Notes under the pieces: generated by a model
Database searches by the model: none
Seen by the model: the letters and a program-made list of their open reading frames with translations, nothing else
Told to the model about the DNA's origin: nothing
Translations under genes and position numbers: made by a program
Shown: piece after piece, positions 11,238-22,803 of the stretch
Layout: the number at the start of each line of letters is the position of its first letter
How positions within the stretch are numbered: the stretch's first letter is position 1
Assembly: GCF_030272615.1 (NCBI RefSeq)
Contig: NC_081408.1
Span: forward strand, 203,652,191-203,716,190
Direction of reading: 5' to 3'
DNA from: Cryptomeria japonica
Lineage: Eukaryota; Streptophyta; Pinopsida; Cupressales; Cupressaceae
Length of the DNA: 64,000 nucleotides

Positions 11238-12431
11238 TTGTTTAGTACAATTAAAGTTGAACCCCTTGTGTATGAAGAGGTAGTGAAAGAACCTGTATGG
11301 GTTAATGCTATGAATGATGAAATGAATTCCAATCATAAGAGTAATACTTGGGAATTAGTTCCATTCCCCAAAGGTAAGCAGGTGATTGGTGTGAAATGGA
11401 TTTACAAATTCAAATATAATGCAAATGGTTCAGTAAAATGCCATAAGGCAAGAGTAGTTGCCAAAGGGTTTGCACAAACTCCGGGAGTGGATTATGTAGA
11501 AAATTCTGCTCCTGTGGCTCAACTTGACATAGTCAAGATTATATTGGCTATTGTAGCATGATAAAAGTGGCTAATATTTCAGATGGATGTGAAATCGGCA
11601 TTCCTTAGTGGTTACATAGATGAGGAAGTTTATGTAGAACAACCTATGGGTTATGAAGTTCCAAAAAAAGAACACTTAGTCTGCAAGTTGAAGAAACCCC
11701 TTTATGGGTTGAAGAAAGATCCTTGTGCCTCGTATGCTAGAATTGATAGTTATTTCATGAAGAAAGGATTCAACAAAAGCCACTCAGAGCCCACCTTGTA
11801 TGTCCAATGTATTGGTACTGATTATCTCATAGTTTTCCTCTATGTTGATGATTTAATTTATACAGGTAATAGCAAAGCTCTCATGGAGAGGTTTCAAGTA
11901 GAAATGAAACAAGAGTTTGAAATGTCATATTTGGGACTTATGCACTATTTTCTTGGTGTGGAAGTACAACAAATATCAGAAGGTATATTTATTTCTCAAT
12001 CCAACTATATAGTTGATTTATTGAATAATTTTAACATGGTGGCATGTAAAACATTTACAACCCCTGTAGCACTTGGTGAAAAACTAATGAAGGAAGATGC
12101 TAGTCCCAAGGTTGATGCAACTCGGTATAGGAGTTTGGTTGGTAGCCTCATGTACCTCACAACTAGTAGGCATGATATTATGTATGTTGTGAGCCTCGTC
12201 TTTCAGTTCATGCAGGATCTACATGAGTCGCATTGGAGGGCTGTTAATAGAATTTTGAGGTATGTGAGTGGTACGCAAAATTTTGGCATTCAGTATTCTC
12301 CCACTAAAAAGTTTGAACTAGTTGGTTATACATATTTAGATTGGGCCAGTTCAGTGGATGATAGGAAATCAATGTCTGGTTATGTGTTTTCATTTGGCTC
12401 TAGAGTTGTATCTTGGAGTAGTAAGAAATAG
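11238..12431 (+). pseudogene. Copia A reverse transcriptase (one stop break)
   Basis: RVT_2 is nearly complete across two consecutive open stretches, 11238-11561 and 11583-12431, in the same frame. A TGA/TAA pair near 11560 separates them. Landmarks are VIGVKWIYKFKYNANG (fingers), MDVKSAFLSGYIDEEVYVEQ, LYGLKKDP and the catalytic YVDD at 11841-11852, with downstream YFLGVEVQQ. The catalytic motif is intact, making this one of the best-preserved domains of element A. It is followed directly by the start of RNase H (DWASSVDDRKSMSGYVF). Confidence 0.9.
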
Positions 12432-12792
12432 GTAATAGTTACTCTTTCTTTAGCAAAAGCGGAATACATGGTGGCTTCATCAGCAAGTTCTTAAGTAGTA
12501 TGGATACGAAGGATATTGACAAATCTAGATTTGGTTTAAGAGCATCCAATCACCATATACAATGATAATAATGGCATTATTTCCATGAAAAATAATCCTG
12601 TGTTTCATGCTAGAACGAAGCACATAGAGATCTATCATCATTACATTCATGACTTGGTTCAAGATGGACAAATGGAGTTGCAGTTTTGTCTGTCATCTAA
12701 GAAAGTTGTCGAAATCATCACCAAATCTCTTCTAGTGGCCCCTTTTACTACTTTCAAAAATCTGTTGAGACTTACCTCCATTCATCATTGAG
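12432..12792 (+). pseudogene. Copia A RNase H C-terminal part (broken)
   Basis: After a TAG at 12429 the frame continues with the AEY block (LAKAEYMVASSASS), then another stop. The last part is the 12585-12791 ORF, with PVFHARTKHIEIYHHYIHD, the typical copia RNase H tail, and KKVVEIITKSL. The stop is followed immediately by GAGGGGGAGAT, the purine tract next to the 3' LTR. Confidence 0.85.
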
Positions 12793-13140
12793 GGGGAGAT
12801 CGAAGATAAGGATGAATGATGAATTGGAGTATGATGTGGTGGAGATTTCTTTTTTATTTCTTAAAATAAAGTAGCCTCCAGTTTTTTGTTTTGTTTTGTG
12901 CATTTTATCGACTATCTACAAATTACAAGAATTGTTTTTTAGTTTTCTTTTATTGTTTTTTAGTTTTATGTTTTTTCTTATTATTAGTAAAATGATTGCC
13001 TATAAGGCAATTACTCTTATTGTAATTCACATTGAGGGTTTTCCAATATCAGTTTCAGAATACAGTTTTCATATTCATTCAATTATGAATTTGTGTTAAT
13101 TCTCTTTCAGTTTGTGAGTGTATTTTGAATATTATAACAA
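12790..13140 (+). repeat. 3' LTR of copia A with purine tract
   Basis: The purine tract TTGAGGGGGAGAT (12789-12801) marks the LTR start at about 12802, and the segment from about 12920 matches the 5' LTR remnant. The LTR end is somewhere near 13130. It cannot be fixed because no TSD or second complete copy exists. Confidence 0.7.
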
Positions 13141-14490
13141 TCTTTCAAAAACAACCAATGTTACTTGTATGCTATTTAGAACATCTTCTCTATCTTTTGT
13201 CCATGAGTATGCTGCATCTGAGGATTAACAACAACAACAAAACTTGAGTGCAAGAGAAGCCGATCCTTATGGCAATATAGACTAGGCCACCACATGATAT
13301 CAATCTAACTAGGAGATACACTACTAGAATTTTGTTTGTCATGTAGTCATTTTAGCCCTGAATCTTGAAACAAGAGCATATTGGTTCAAAGATTCCCACC
13401 AAAATTGAAGACCCAAAAATTTGTGTATCCCGCCATGATACATAAAGGTTTCCAACTTGATGGACCACTGTAGAGTGAAAGGCCGACCATGATACAGGCA
13501 TCTACAACCCAAACAGTGAGCTAGGGCAAAAACCCAAAACATGGACAATATAATTTTGATTAATCTCAGAAGTCAAAACCGATATTGCTTTATGTTGAAG
13601 AAAACAGATAAAGCAAAATTGAAACCCAACAAAATGGGTTCTATAAAAACTATTTCCGTTTGGTAGAAACTGTAGAGGATTCTATCTTCATTGGAGTAGG
13701 AAAGCATCCCATCTATCAATGTGGGTTGATGTCAGCATGTATGTACAACACCCTTATCCCATGATATTTGGAGATAGCATTTGAGACTACAAACTATCCT
13801 AGAATTTCTGCATTGGTTTTGAACCAATTGTAAAATGGGCCAATGGAAGAATACCTTAAACCATTGATGATTGAAAGAAAAACTTACCTAGCGATAAATT
13901 CCTCCACGATCTCTCCCCTATGTAGAAATTCTCCCACCAACTGGTCACCATCTAGAAGATTATACTTTGCAATTTATTGATCAAGCTCCTCCCAGGTTAA
14001 GTATGACAGTAAAACAAAAGCGCTGACTATAAATTTTGTGAATTCTATGGATACTAGCCACAAAGGTGGAGAAAATTGGTTGTTTTGTAACCACTGCTCA
14101 CCCAACAAAGCAGAGTTCATGCCCTCTCAAATTTCCAATTGGGGATGACAAAAATCTCCCTCAAATTCAATTGGTTCACACCGTTAGGAAAGAGCACATG
14201 TAACTTGCCTTGCAAAACTATCGTGGACACCATGGAATGAGGAGAACAAACTTCTGAAAAAACACAAAAAGGGATGAGTAGGGAGGTAATTCACAATATT
14301 TTAATTGAATGAGGGCACATGTGGTGGATTACATATCCAATGCAATGAATATTTTGATCTTCAAATATTGCCTTGAATGTGGGAGTAGCAAATGTGTCTA
14401 TAGGAAAGCTTTGAGCCTGCAGGATATTGTCATTATTTGATCTAAACTCGTGTGAGAATGGAGAAGTTCTCACATCTTTTGGGACCCACC
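13141..14490. other. No gene recognised between elements A and B
   Basis: This is AT-rich sequence without a recognisable domain on either strand. A minus-strand stretch near 13860-14010 reads like a short charged peptide (TWEELDQ, then GEFLHRGEIVEEFIA) but has stops and no family I can name. The remaining ORFs are short and unsupported. Confidence 0.45.
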
Positions 14491-14495
14491 AAAAT

Positions 14496-15187
14496 TATTG
14501 AACTACTTATGGACCCATACGTACCGTACATTGGTTTCCTTGTACATACTGAGATGACTCGTATGGTAGTTTCCAATGCGGACCCATACAGTGGTTCCAA
14601 TGGCGGTAGTTGCCCAATGCTGACCTGTATGGTGGTTCCAATGGTGGTGATTACCCAATGCTAACCCGTATGATGGTTCTAATGGCATACAATGTGAATG
14701 GTGTATGATGATTGTGGTGTAGCATCTATCTTATGGTGGTGTCCATACATAGTTTCATGACCATCGGATGGACGAGTGACAAGGCTGAGTTTGTTGACCA
14801 TTTGTGAAGTGACGGTTGGAGTATTAGATTCCATAGCAAATTGCAGGTGTAGAAATTGTTGTAGGGTTCACTAGGAATATGTGATAGAAATTCAGGTTGA
14901 TTATAGCATAATCTGAGCTAGTGCAAAAAGTTTGATGCCAATTGTATGTAATATTGTTTACTTCAATACAAAAGAGACACTTGGATTTTTGGTGTGTGGT
15001 TTTTTTCTCGAAAGGGTTTCCCACTGTAAAACTCTTTGTGTTTATGTGTATGATCTTTATATGTTCTCTACTCTTCTTTTTAAGTCATCTTATGATTCTG
15101 TAATTTAGGAAGTAGAAAGATGTTGTTGCTTATATCCTTTATGAATTGGCATTAGGGGAACATTTCCGCACCATAGCTTTCCTTACA
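14496..15187 (+). repeat. 5' LTR of copia B
   Basis: It aligns with 25949-26714 over its whole length. It starts TATTGAACTA (degenerated from TGTTG-type) and ends CTTACA, directly followed by AGCAGTATCAGAG, a one-to-two-base variant of the tRNA-Met primer-binding site (15188-15201). It contains three copies of a 41-bp tandem repeat (starts 14575, 14616 and 14657). Near 15000-15020 it has the GGTTTTTTTC / GGGTTTCCCAC box common in plant copia LTRs. Confidence 0.9.
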
Positions 15188-15288
15188 AGCAGTATCAGAG
15201 TCTGGCAAGTTATTGTTATCCTTGTTGGGTAGGGTTGGTATTTCATTTCAATTTGTTTATGTTGGTTGAATGAGATCTGTGGATCATT

Positions 15289-15930
15289 ATGTCTAGCAAT
15301 AAGTCTCCATGCGTGAAGGAGGAAGATTGTGATCTAGTGGATTGCAAGGCCAGAGAACTGATAAGATTGAGCCTTGCAGATTCTATTCTGTTGAATGTCC
15401 ATGAAGAGAAAACCGTACATTCTTTGTGGAAGAAGTTGGGAGACCTTTATCAGTGCAAATCCTTAGTAAACAAGCTCTTCTTGAGAAAGAAGTTGTACTC
15501 TCTGAAGATGGACGGAGGAACATTTGTTGCAGATCATCTAAATGCGTTCAATATGGTGACTCACAATCAACTTTTTCTGGTGTGTCCTTTAATGAAGAGG
15601 AGCACTGTATGTTATTACTGAGTTCATTGCCTGATTTGTGGGATCACCTTGTGATGGTCATCGGAAATACTACTACCAAATTTAAAATGGATGAAGTAGT
15701 TGTTGCATTTATGTCATAGGAGATGCAAAGGAAATCCTTCGAAGTGGGTAAAGAGGCTCTCATTGTCCGAGGTATATCTAAGGACAAAAGCAAGAAGAAG
15801 GACATGAAGTCAAAGTCATAGGAGAGATTCGGTACTCCAAGGAAGAAGTCTAAGGATAAATATTGGAACTGCGGGCAGAAAGGTCATATCCGAAAGGATT
15901 GAAAAGAGGAGAAATAGAAGAAGAAGACAT
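15289..15930 (+). pseudogene. Copia B gag (deleted N-terminus, broken)
   Basis: From ATG 15289 the product begins MSSNKSPCVKEEDCDL and goes directly into the capsid core (RELIRLSLADSI, LWKKLGDLYQCKSL, LRKKLYSLKMDGGTFV). The first 50 or so residues usual in Tnt1-type gag are missing. A frameshift near 15580 moves the rest to another frame (LLLSSLPDLWDHLVMVI). The zinc knuckle at 15857-15903 reads YWNCGQKGHIRKD and then TGA: the first Cys is replaced by Tyr and the last by a stop. The RNA-binding knuckle is therefore lost at both ends. Confidence 0.85.
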
Positions 15931-15984
15931 GTACTTCTAACACTGAATCTTCTTAGAGTGATGTTGATGCCTTTGTAGTAGCCT

Positions 15985-16260
15985 TGGCAGTGCCTATATC
16001 TGATGATGTATGGCTGGTCGATTCAGGAGCATCATTCCACATGACATCTCATAAAGAGTGATTCTTAAAGTATGAGTCGTACTATGGTGGAAAGGTATTT
16101 CTGGCAAGTGATTTCACATTGGAGATTGTTGGAAGAGGAAGATTCGGAATCTAGTTCCCTGACATCAGAGTAAAGGGAATTGATGGTGTACTTCATATAC
16201 CTGGTCTGGCACGGAACTTACTCTCTCTCAGCAAACTAAATGATGTTGGATTTTAGGTAA
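15985..16260 (+). pseudogene. Copia B protease (broken)
   Basis: The aspartic protease region reads VWLVDSGASFHMTSHKE, with an intact Asp-Ser-Gly triplet at 16020-16028. A TGA follows soon after. Later blocks GGKVFLASDFTLEIVGRG and LHIPGLARNLLSLSKL belong to the protease C-terminus. Two further in-frame TAG codons break the frame. Confidence 0.85.
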
Positions 16261-17309
16261 CATTTGTGCATGATGGTTGTAAGATGACTATGGGTTCTAT
16301 TGTTTTAGCTAAAGGTGAATGCATTAGAACACTGTATAGGTTAGATGCTAAACCCATGTGTTGTAATAGTATCTTTGTAAAGTTCGATCAAGTTGCTATG
16401 GAAACACATGATGTGAACTCTATGGAAGTTAGAATTCCAATAGAAAAACAATGCTCTGGCATAATAGGCTTGGCCATATGAGTGAGAAAGGTTTAAAAAC
16501 CTTGGAAAACAAAAACTTGATTGAGGGGCTGATTGACTGTATTCATGAGTTCGATTTCTGCGAGCATTGAATATATATATGGAAAGCAAAGTCGTGTTCA
16601 ATTTTATTCTAGTTATCAAAAGTCTTCTGGTTTGCTGGACTATGTTCACTCTGATGTATTTGGTCTTGTGTATGTTCCTTATTTGTCTAAGTCAAGATAT
16701 TATGTGTCATTTACATATGATTATTCAAGAAGAGCATTTGTTTATTTTATAAGGAGTGAATCAGAAGTATTCAGTCATTTTAAGGAATTTAAAAGCCTTG
16801 TTGAAAATTAGACTGGGAGAAAGATTAAATATTTAAGAATAGATAATGGTGGTGAGTATTGCAATGCAGATTTTAATAAATTTTGTGTAGATTCTAGAAT
16901 TAAGAGGCAGAAGACCATGCCTTATAGTCTGTAGCAGAATGGAGTAGTTGAATGGTTGAATCGATCTCTGATGGAGAGAGTGAGAAGCATGTTGAGAAAT
17001 ACTAGTTTGGAGCAGAAGTTCTAGGCTGAAACAATGTCTACAACATGTTACTTGTTGAATCATTCTCTTATTGCAGCACTAGTCAACAAAATGCCTATGG
17101 AAGCATGGTCTAGTAAGAAGCCCTTGTTGAGACATTTACGCATCTTCAACTGTGAGGCATATGCTAATGTACTTGATGAGAGAAGGTCAAAATTGGATAA
17201 CAAAACGGTGAAATGCATCTTCATTGGTTACGACATTGGTGTGAAGGGATACAAATTGTGGAACCCTCTCACTGAAAAGGTGTTGTATAATAAGTATTAT
17301 CTTCCATGA
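16261..17309 (+). pseudogene. Copia B pre-integrase and integrase (broken)
   Basis: The pre-integrase block (RLGHMSEKGLKTLENKNL) at about 16467-16520 is followed, after a shift, by the rve core. Core landmarks are YVHSDVFG (first Asp, about 16640), YLRIDNGGEYCNADF (second Asp, about 16840) and NGVVEWLNRSLMERV (Glu present, about 16940). The DDE triad is therefore preserved although the frame has stops near 16809, 16932 and 17021. The C-terminal block LDERRSKLDNKTVKCIFIGY ends the domain. Integrase would insert the cDNA into the genome. Confidence 0.88.
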
Positions 17310-17310
17310 G

Positions 17311-18700
17311 ATGAAACCTATGTCCACAGATCCACAACCAGAGAAAATAGAAAAAAGAAAAGAAGCGGTTGAAATCCCTTTCACCTCTAAAAGGGAGATA
17401 TTACAAACCCCGAATACGTCTGAGACTAAGGACCCAAATATGCCCAAGGATGAGGAGAGCTTGAGTAGTTTTGCAAGTTCAGAAGAAAATGATCATGAAC
17501 CTCATGTCGAACCTCATGAAGCCTCACCACAGGAAGTGAGCATATCCACATGGGAGACACAACAACCTGATAGGTACGACTATTCTCCAGAAAGGTTTAA
17601 TTACTCAATGTTGAATATTAATTGTGCTTATGATTTTCTTACTAATGTTGATGAGCCTAGGATTGTGAAAGAAGCAATTAATATGCTAGACTCAGATTCT
17701 TGGTTGGAAGCCATGAAAGATGAAATAAAGTCATTAGAGAAAAATGGAACCTGAGATCTAGTAACCTTGCCTAAAGGTAGAAAGCCTATAGGCTGTAAGT
17801 GGGTATTTAAGAAGTATGGTCTAGATGGTAGCATTGACAAGTACAAGGCAAGGCTGGTTGCAAAGGGGTATTCTAAAAAATAACGGATTGGCTATGGAGA
17901 AATCTTTTCTCCTATAGCTAAGATAACATCCATTAGGTTTTTGTTGTCACTTCAAGTGGCACGTAACTTTGAAATTGAGTAGATGGATGTGAAGACATTA
18001 TTTCTACATGGCGATCATGAATAGGAAATATATATGTCTCAGTCGAAGTAGTTTTTAGAGAAAGGTAAAGAAAATGTGGTTTGTAATCTTAAGAAGTCTC
18101 TTTATGGTTTGAAACAATCATCTAGAATGTGGTATCAGCAGTATGATTCATATATTTTATCTTTGGGTTTTATGAGGTTTAAATAATTTCATTATGTGTA
18201 GTATAAAATTGAAGATGATCAAATACTTATTATTGCACTATATGTAGATGATATGTTGTTTATAGGAAATAATAAGGGAATGATCTCATATTTAAAATAT
18301 GAGTTGTCTTTGAAATTTGAGATGAAAGATTTTGGGGCAGCTAATTCTATTCTATGGATGGAAATCAGGAGAGACAGGGCTAGTAGGAAAATTTGGCTCA
18401 GCCAGAGAAAATATATTACCAATATTCTTGAGCAGTTCAATATGACTTATTGCAAGAAGCAATTAGTTTTGATTTTATAGGGAACAAAGTTGTCAGTTAA
18501 TGACAGTCCAAAGTCTCTGGATGAGGTTGAAGACATGAAGCGGGTACCTTATGCAAGTGTTTTTGGCAACCTCATGTATGCAATGGTCAGTACAAGACCA
18601 GACACTTCCCAAGCAGTGGGAGTGTTGAGTTGGTTTATGGCAAATCTGGGCAAGCTGCATTGGGATGTTGTGAAAAGAGTGCTTAAATATTTGAAGGTTA
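17311..18700 (+). pseudogene. Copia B linker and reverse transcriptase (broken)
   Basis: An acidic linker (17311-17560, rich in E, S and P) leads into RVT_2. Landmarks are SWLEAMKDEIKSL, KPIGCKWVFKK, the MDVKTLFLHGD block, LYGLKQSSRMWYQQ and an intact YVDD at 18241-18252, then LSQRKYITNILEQFNM. At least seven in-frame stops interrupt it, mostly TAG at positions where Gln or Trp is usual. The frame itself stays constant from 17311 to the C insertion point, so decay here is mainly by point mutation. Confidence 0.9.
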
Positions 18701-19080
18701 CAACATAGTATGCTTTATGATATCAAGGTAACTCAGGCAGATCAAGTAGATGAGTTAGCATTCAAGTTTATGTGGATGCTGATTGGGCAGGGGACGTTGA
18801 AAGAAGAAGATCCACCAGTGGATATGTGTTCACGGTGAATGGTGGTGCCATTAGTTCGATGAGAAAATGGCAGAGCGTAGCCTTATTATCTACAATTGAG
18901 GTGGAGTACATGGAATCTACTCATGCATGTCAATAAGTTGTCTGGCTCAAGTGTTTGTGCTCTGATGTTTCTTTTGATGTAGGGAAAATCACTATCTTAT
19001 GTGATAGCCAGAGTGCAATTTATTTGGCGAAGAATCCTAATTACTATGGTAGAACAAAACACATTTATGTGCAATATCAT
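18701..19080 (+). pseudogene. Copia B RNase H, 5' part cut by element C
   Basis: The RNase H blocks VYVDADWAGDVERRRSTSGY, ALLSTIEVEYM and ILCDSQSAIYLAKNPNYYGR are present in one frame with a few stops. The reading frame ends abruptly at TKHIYVQYH, exactly where the TGTTGG of the C LTR begins at 19081. The missing tail lies at 25739-25896. The last five bases, ATCAT (19076-19080), form the left target-site copy of C. Confidence 0.92.
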
Positions 19081-20142
19081 TGTTGGTATTTTGGATATGT
19101 TGATATTGCTTTGTCATTGATGTCAACACCTATCATCACTTGTCAACACTTATCAACACTTGGAGATCCTTGGTTATGTTCACTGGCAAGTGAGAGACTT
19201 ATGCACAGTCACCGGTATTTGGTTCACCAACACGTTATATTGTTCACCGGCACTTGGAATGACTTGGAGACTACTTGGTTATGTCGAAGACATTATTTGA
19301 TCACTTGGTTTTGGCAATTTGGTTATTTGTTTATTTGGGTTTGCATATTTGTTGTTACGGGTAAATAGGTCTAGGTTATGCAATGGTAGGCACATCTATT
19401 CCCGATCAGCATGACATGTTATGGAGATGATTTATTATTATTGTAAATGCATTGAGATGACATCATGCATCGCATAATGATTTATTTGTAATTGATTTTA
19501 TTGTAATATCTTTTAGTGAGCCAACCTATTCAATTGGTCTTCGGTTATGTATAAATTGTAAGATCTCTTTTGTAAGATTGATATGCGATTGAAAAAGGAA
19601 TTATAATAAGTTATATGCAAAAATAAGTAGAGCTATACATGCAAACATCATCTGAAGGTTGAAGGAAGGTTTTTGTGAAGGCAAACAAAACTAAATCCGT
19701 ACTGAATCCAATATATGAAGATGCTATTTTATGCAGTACATTATCATTGGATTTAACCATCCAATTTTAGTCAGTGTGACTCTCATTTTTTGATTGAGCA
19801 GTGAACTCTAGGCAGTTGGCCTTTCTGCATGTGCAAAATCCATATGGTACACACATACTATCTCCAGTAGTATCATTTGATTGTGAGTAAGGCTTCTCAC
19901 CATGGTTTTTCCCCTTACAGGGTTTCCATGTACAAATATTTGTGTTATGTGTTGTGGATGTTGTTGTCTTTATGTTTCATGCATTAATCTTTACCGATAC
20001 TACAATTAACTGATAAAACTATCTATCGACATAAAGTTTGGTTTACTGGCATTAAGCATTAAGTTTTGGTTAAGTTAATTTTGGGTGAATTTATTAGACA
20101 ACTGATTCACCCCCCCCTCTTAGTTGTCTCTAGGACCTAACA
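19081..20142 (+). repeat. 5' LTR of copia C
   Basis: It runs TGTTGG to CTAACA, 1062 bp. It carries the U3 dyad at 19111-19126, a TATAAAT box at 19550-19556, the GTTTTTCCCC / GGGTTTCCA box at about 19906-19930, and the C-loop hairpin at 20096-20129. It retains a 30-bp stretch (19281-19310) that the 3' LTR lacks. Confidence 0.95.
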
Positions 20143-20144
20143 AT

Positions 20145-20156
20145 TGGTATCAGAGC
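20145..20156 (+). other. Primer-binding site of copia C (tRNA-Met type)
   Basis: TGGTATCAGAGC begins two bases after the LTR end. It matches the plant initiator tRNA-Met 3' end used by most plant copia elements as the minus-strand primer site. Confidence 0.95.
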
Positions 20157-20199
20157 CTATTCCTCTTTTTATAGAAGTTTAACAACTTGAGGAGATCCA

Positions 20200-21300
20200 A
20201 TGTCTTCTAACTATTTTAGGAAGGACAGTCCAAAACTTGATGGAACTAACTATGGCATATGGAAGATTAGGATGGAAACACATCTGAATTGCATTGGAAA
20301 GGACATATGGGATGTTACAAAGAATGTCTATACTGCTCCTACTCAAGGTCAACCTAATCCACCAAACTTGGCTAAAGATGAGGAAAATGATTGCAAAGCA
20401 AGAGAAAGACTTTTGAGCGCATTATCAGATCATCAAGTCATGGGATTATCAGACAGATCTAGTACTAAAGCTATTTGGGACAAACTAGAAACATTGAATG
20501 AAGGAGATTCCAAAGTCAAAATTGCAAAACTTGAATGCTTCCGAGTCAGGTATGAAAGTCTGAAAATGCAAGAAGATGAAAGAATTTCTTCTTTTATGGA
20601 AAGAGTATATGAAATTGTTTTGGGCATACAATTTTATGGAGGAACCTTAAGTGAAGATGAGATTGTTTCTAAAGTTGTAAGAGCTTTGCCACTGGCATAT
20701 AAAATGAAAGTTACTGCTATAAATAAATTGAGCACAATGCCTAATGCATCAGTATCTAGAGACACCTTGGTTGGAAAACTTTCAGCTTTTGAACTTGAGG
20801 AATTTGATCTTGTTACTACTATTAAGATAGATATAACTTTCAAAGCATCATCATCAACTGCATCATCATCATCATCATCATCTGATAAATCTGATTGGAA
20901 AGCCTTCTATGCAAGACAACTTGAAGAACTTGAAGCACTATTTGCAAGGAAAATGCCTAAAGGTCCAATTGGAAGTAAGTATGAAGGTAATGCACCCTTT
21001 AAATGTTTTAACTATAATAAGATTGGTCATATGTCTTCTAGATGTCCTAATAGACATGCAAGATTAAGAGAAGAAGCTAAGAGAACATATAAGCCTAACC
21101 CTGATTATCAGAAATACAAGTTTAAGAAGAGTAAAGACAAATCTTGTTATTATGTTGATGAAGGAGTTACTGATGATTCTGATGAGGATCCGACTGACAA
21201 TGGATGGGCTTTTGTTGCTATAACAAAAGATCAACCAACACCTACCGTTCAACCGGTAGAGCAGGCCCTGACAGCTAAAGTTGAAGGTAAGGATGAATGA
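20200..21300 (+). pseudogene. Copia C gag (intact frame, altered zinc knuckle)
   Basis: This is a 366-codon open frame from ATG 20200. It begins MSSNYFRKDSPKLDGTNY and contains the DUF4219/UBN2 gag core (IWKIRMETHLNCIGKDIW, KAIWDKLETLNEGD, SFMERVYEIVLGIQ). A serine run encoded by TCA repeats lies at about residues 215-228. The zinc knuckle reads CFNYNKIGHMSSRC (about 21002-21043), where the second Cys of the CCHC motif is replaced by Tyr, so zinc binding is doubtful. The frame ends at a TGA (21298) just before the protease motif. Pol continues in the same frame, which suggests a gag-pol single ORF in the ancestor. Confidence 0.9.
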
Positions 21301-22803
21301 ATTATTGATTCAGGATGTTCACATCACATGACTAGTGTTAAGAGTAAATTCTAAACCTTTCAGGAATACAATGGAGGTCTAGTAAGATTTGGAGATGATA
21401 AAGCTTGTTTGATCAAAGGAAAAGGAACTATATCTTTCGATGGTAAGCACAATACTGATAATGTTTACTATGTTGAAGGTTTGAAGCATAATCTTTTGAG
21501 TGTTGGTCAATTAGTTGAGAAAGGATTTCAGTTACAATTCAAGAATGGTAAATGCAAAATCTTAAGCAGAACTGGTTTGGAAATTGCCACCGGTAATCAG
21601 ACTAGAGGTAATATCTTTCATTTGAACAACAACGAGAAAGCATGTTTGATTGCACATATTGATGAAAGTTGGTTATGGCATAAGAGACTTTGTCATGTAA
21701 ATTTTGATTGCATTGTGAAAATCAGTACAACTAAGGCAATAAGAGATTTACCTAAGATTGTTAAACCCCACAATCCGATATGTAAGGAATGTCAATTTGG
21801 AAATCAAGTTAGAGAAACTTTCAAGAGTATTCTAGAGAAGTATAACAATGTTCTTGATTTAATTCATATTGATTTATGTGGTCCAGCAAGAACTAGAAGT
21901 ATACAAGGAGATAGGTATTTTATACTAATCATTGATGACTACTCTAGAATGTGTTGGGTTACTTTTCTTGGGGAAAAATCTGAAGCATTTGGGAAATTCA
22001 AACTATTCAAGGTGATGGTAGAAAATGAAACCGACAAGAAAATCAAAAATTTGAGATCAGATCAAGGAGGTGAATTCACATCTAAGGAATTTAATACATT
22101 CTATGAAATGAATGGGATCAGAAGACAGTTATCAGCACCTTGGACACACCAACAAAATGGAGTTGTGGAAAGGAAAAACATAACTATCTTGGATGCAGCA
22201 AGAAGTACGATATCAAAAGCAAATCTACCTCATATATACTGGAGAGAAGCAGTCAATAAAGCAGTTTATACATTCAACAGAGTTCACATCAGAGGTGAAA
22301 CTGGTAAGACTGCTCATGAACTATGGTTTGGTAATACTCCTACTCTTAAATATTTAAGAATATTTGGAAGTAAATGCTATATTAGAAGAGATGAGTATAT
22401 TGGCAAATTTGATCCTAGAAGTGATGAAGGAATATTTCTTAGTTATTCGTCTAAGAGCAAGGCATATAGATGTTTTAACAAGAGATTGCAGAAAATTGTT
22501 GAGAGTGCAAATGTGAAGATTGATGAACAGTTTAGAGGAAATTCAAGGTACACAGACTCTGAACCGGCAATAGAGATAATCACAAATGAACCTATTGTGA
22601 ATACACTAGCATGGAATGGTGATCCAGTTACACCGACATCATCTAAGAATTCAACAGTCACTGAAGAACGACAGCAAGCAAAAACACCGCGGTATGTAAG
22701 ATTGAATCATTCTGAAGATCAAATTATTGGAAACAAATTTCAAGGAGTTATGACTAGAGAAAGATTGGAAAATGAAGAGGTATGTCTTATTTCTCAAATT
22801 TAA
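21301..22803 (+). pseudogene. Copia C protease and integrase
   Basis: Directly after the TGA comes IIDSGCSHHMT, the aspartic protease site with an intact Asp-Ser-Gly (21307-21315). One more stop follows near 21352. A 464-codon open stretch (21409-22803) then holds the rest of the protease, the pre-integrase zinc region (SWLWHKRLCHVNFDCI, CKECQFGNQ: His, His, Cys and Cys all present) and the integrase core. The core has Asp in LIHIDLCGP, Asp in LRSDQGGEF and Glu in NGVVERKN, so the DDE triad is intact. The C-terminal block is KFDPRSDEGIFLSYS. The ORF ends at a TAA in the linker before the reverse transcriptase. Confidence 0.93.

Larger units (their letters stand above)
8940..13140 (+). mobile_element. 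Degenerate Ty1/copia element A
   Basis: The order is LTR remnant, gag, protease, integrase, reverse transcriptase, RNase H, purine tract, LTR remnant, which is the Ty1/copia order. The two LTR remnants share a nearly identical stretch of about 75 bases (AGGCAATTACTCTTATTG, then CACATTGAGGGTTTTCCAAT) at about 8998-9063 and 12993-13050. The gag RGR-rich tail and the serine/proline linker before the reverse transcriptase fit the Ivana/Oryco-type lineages, but this lineage call is weak. No primer-binding site or TSD could be found. The coding region shifts frame several times and has many stops. Confidence 0.85.
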
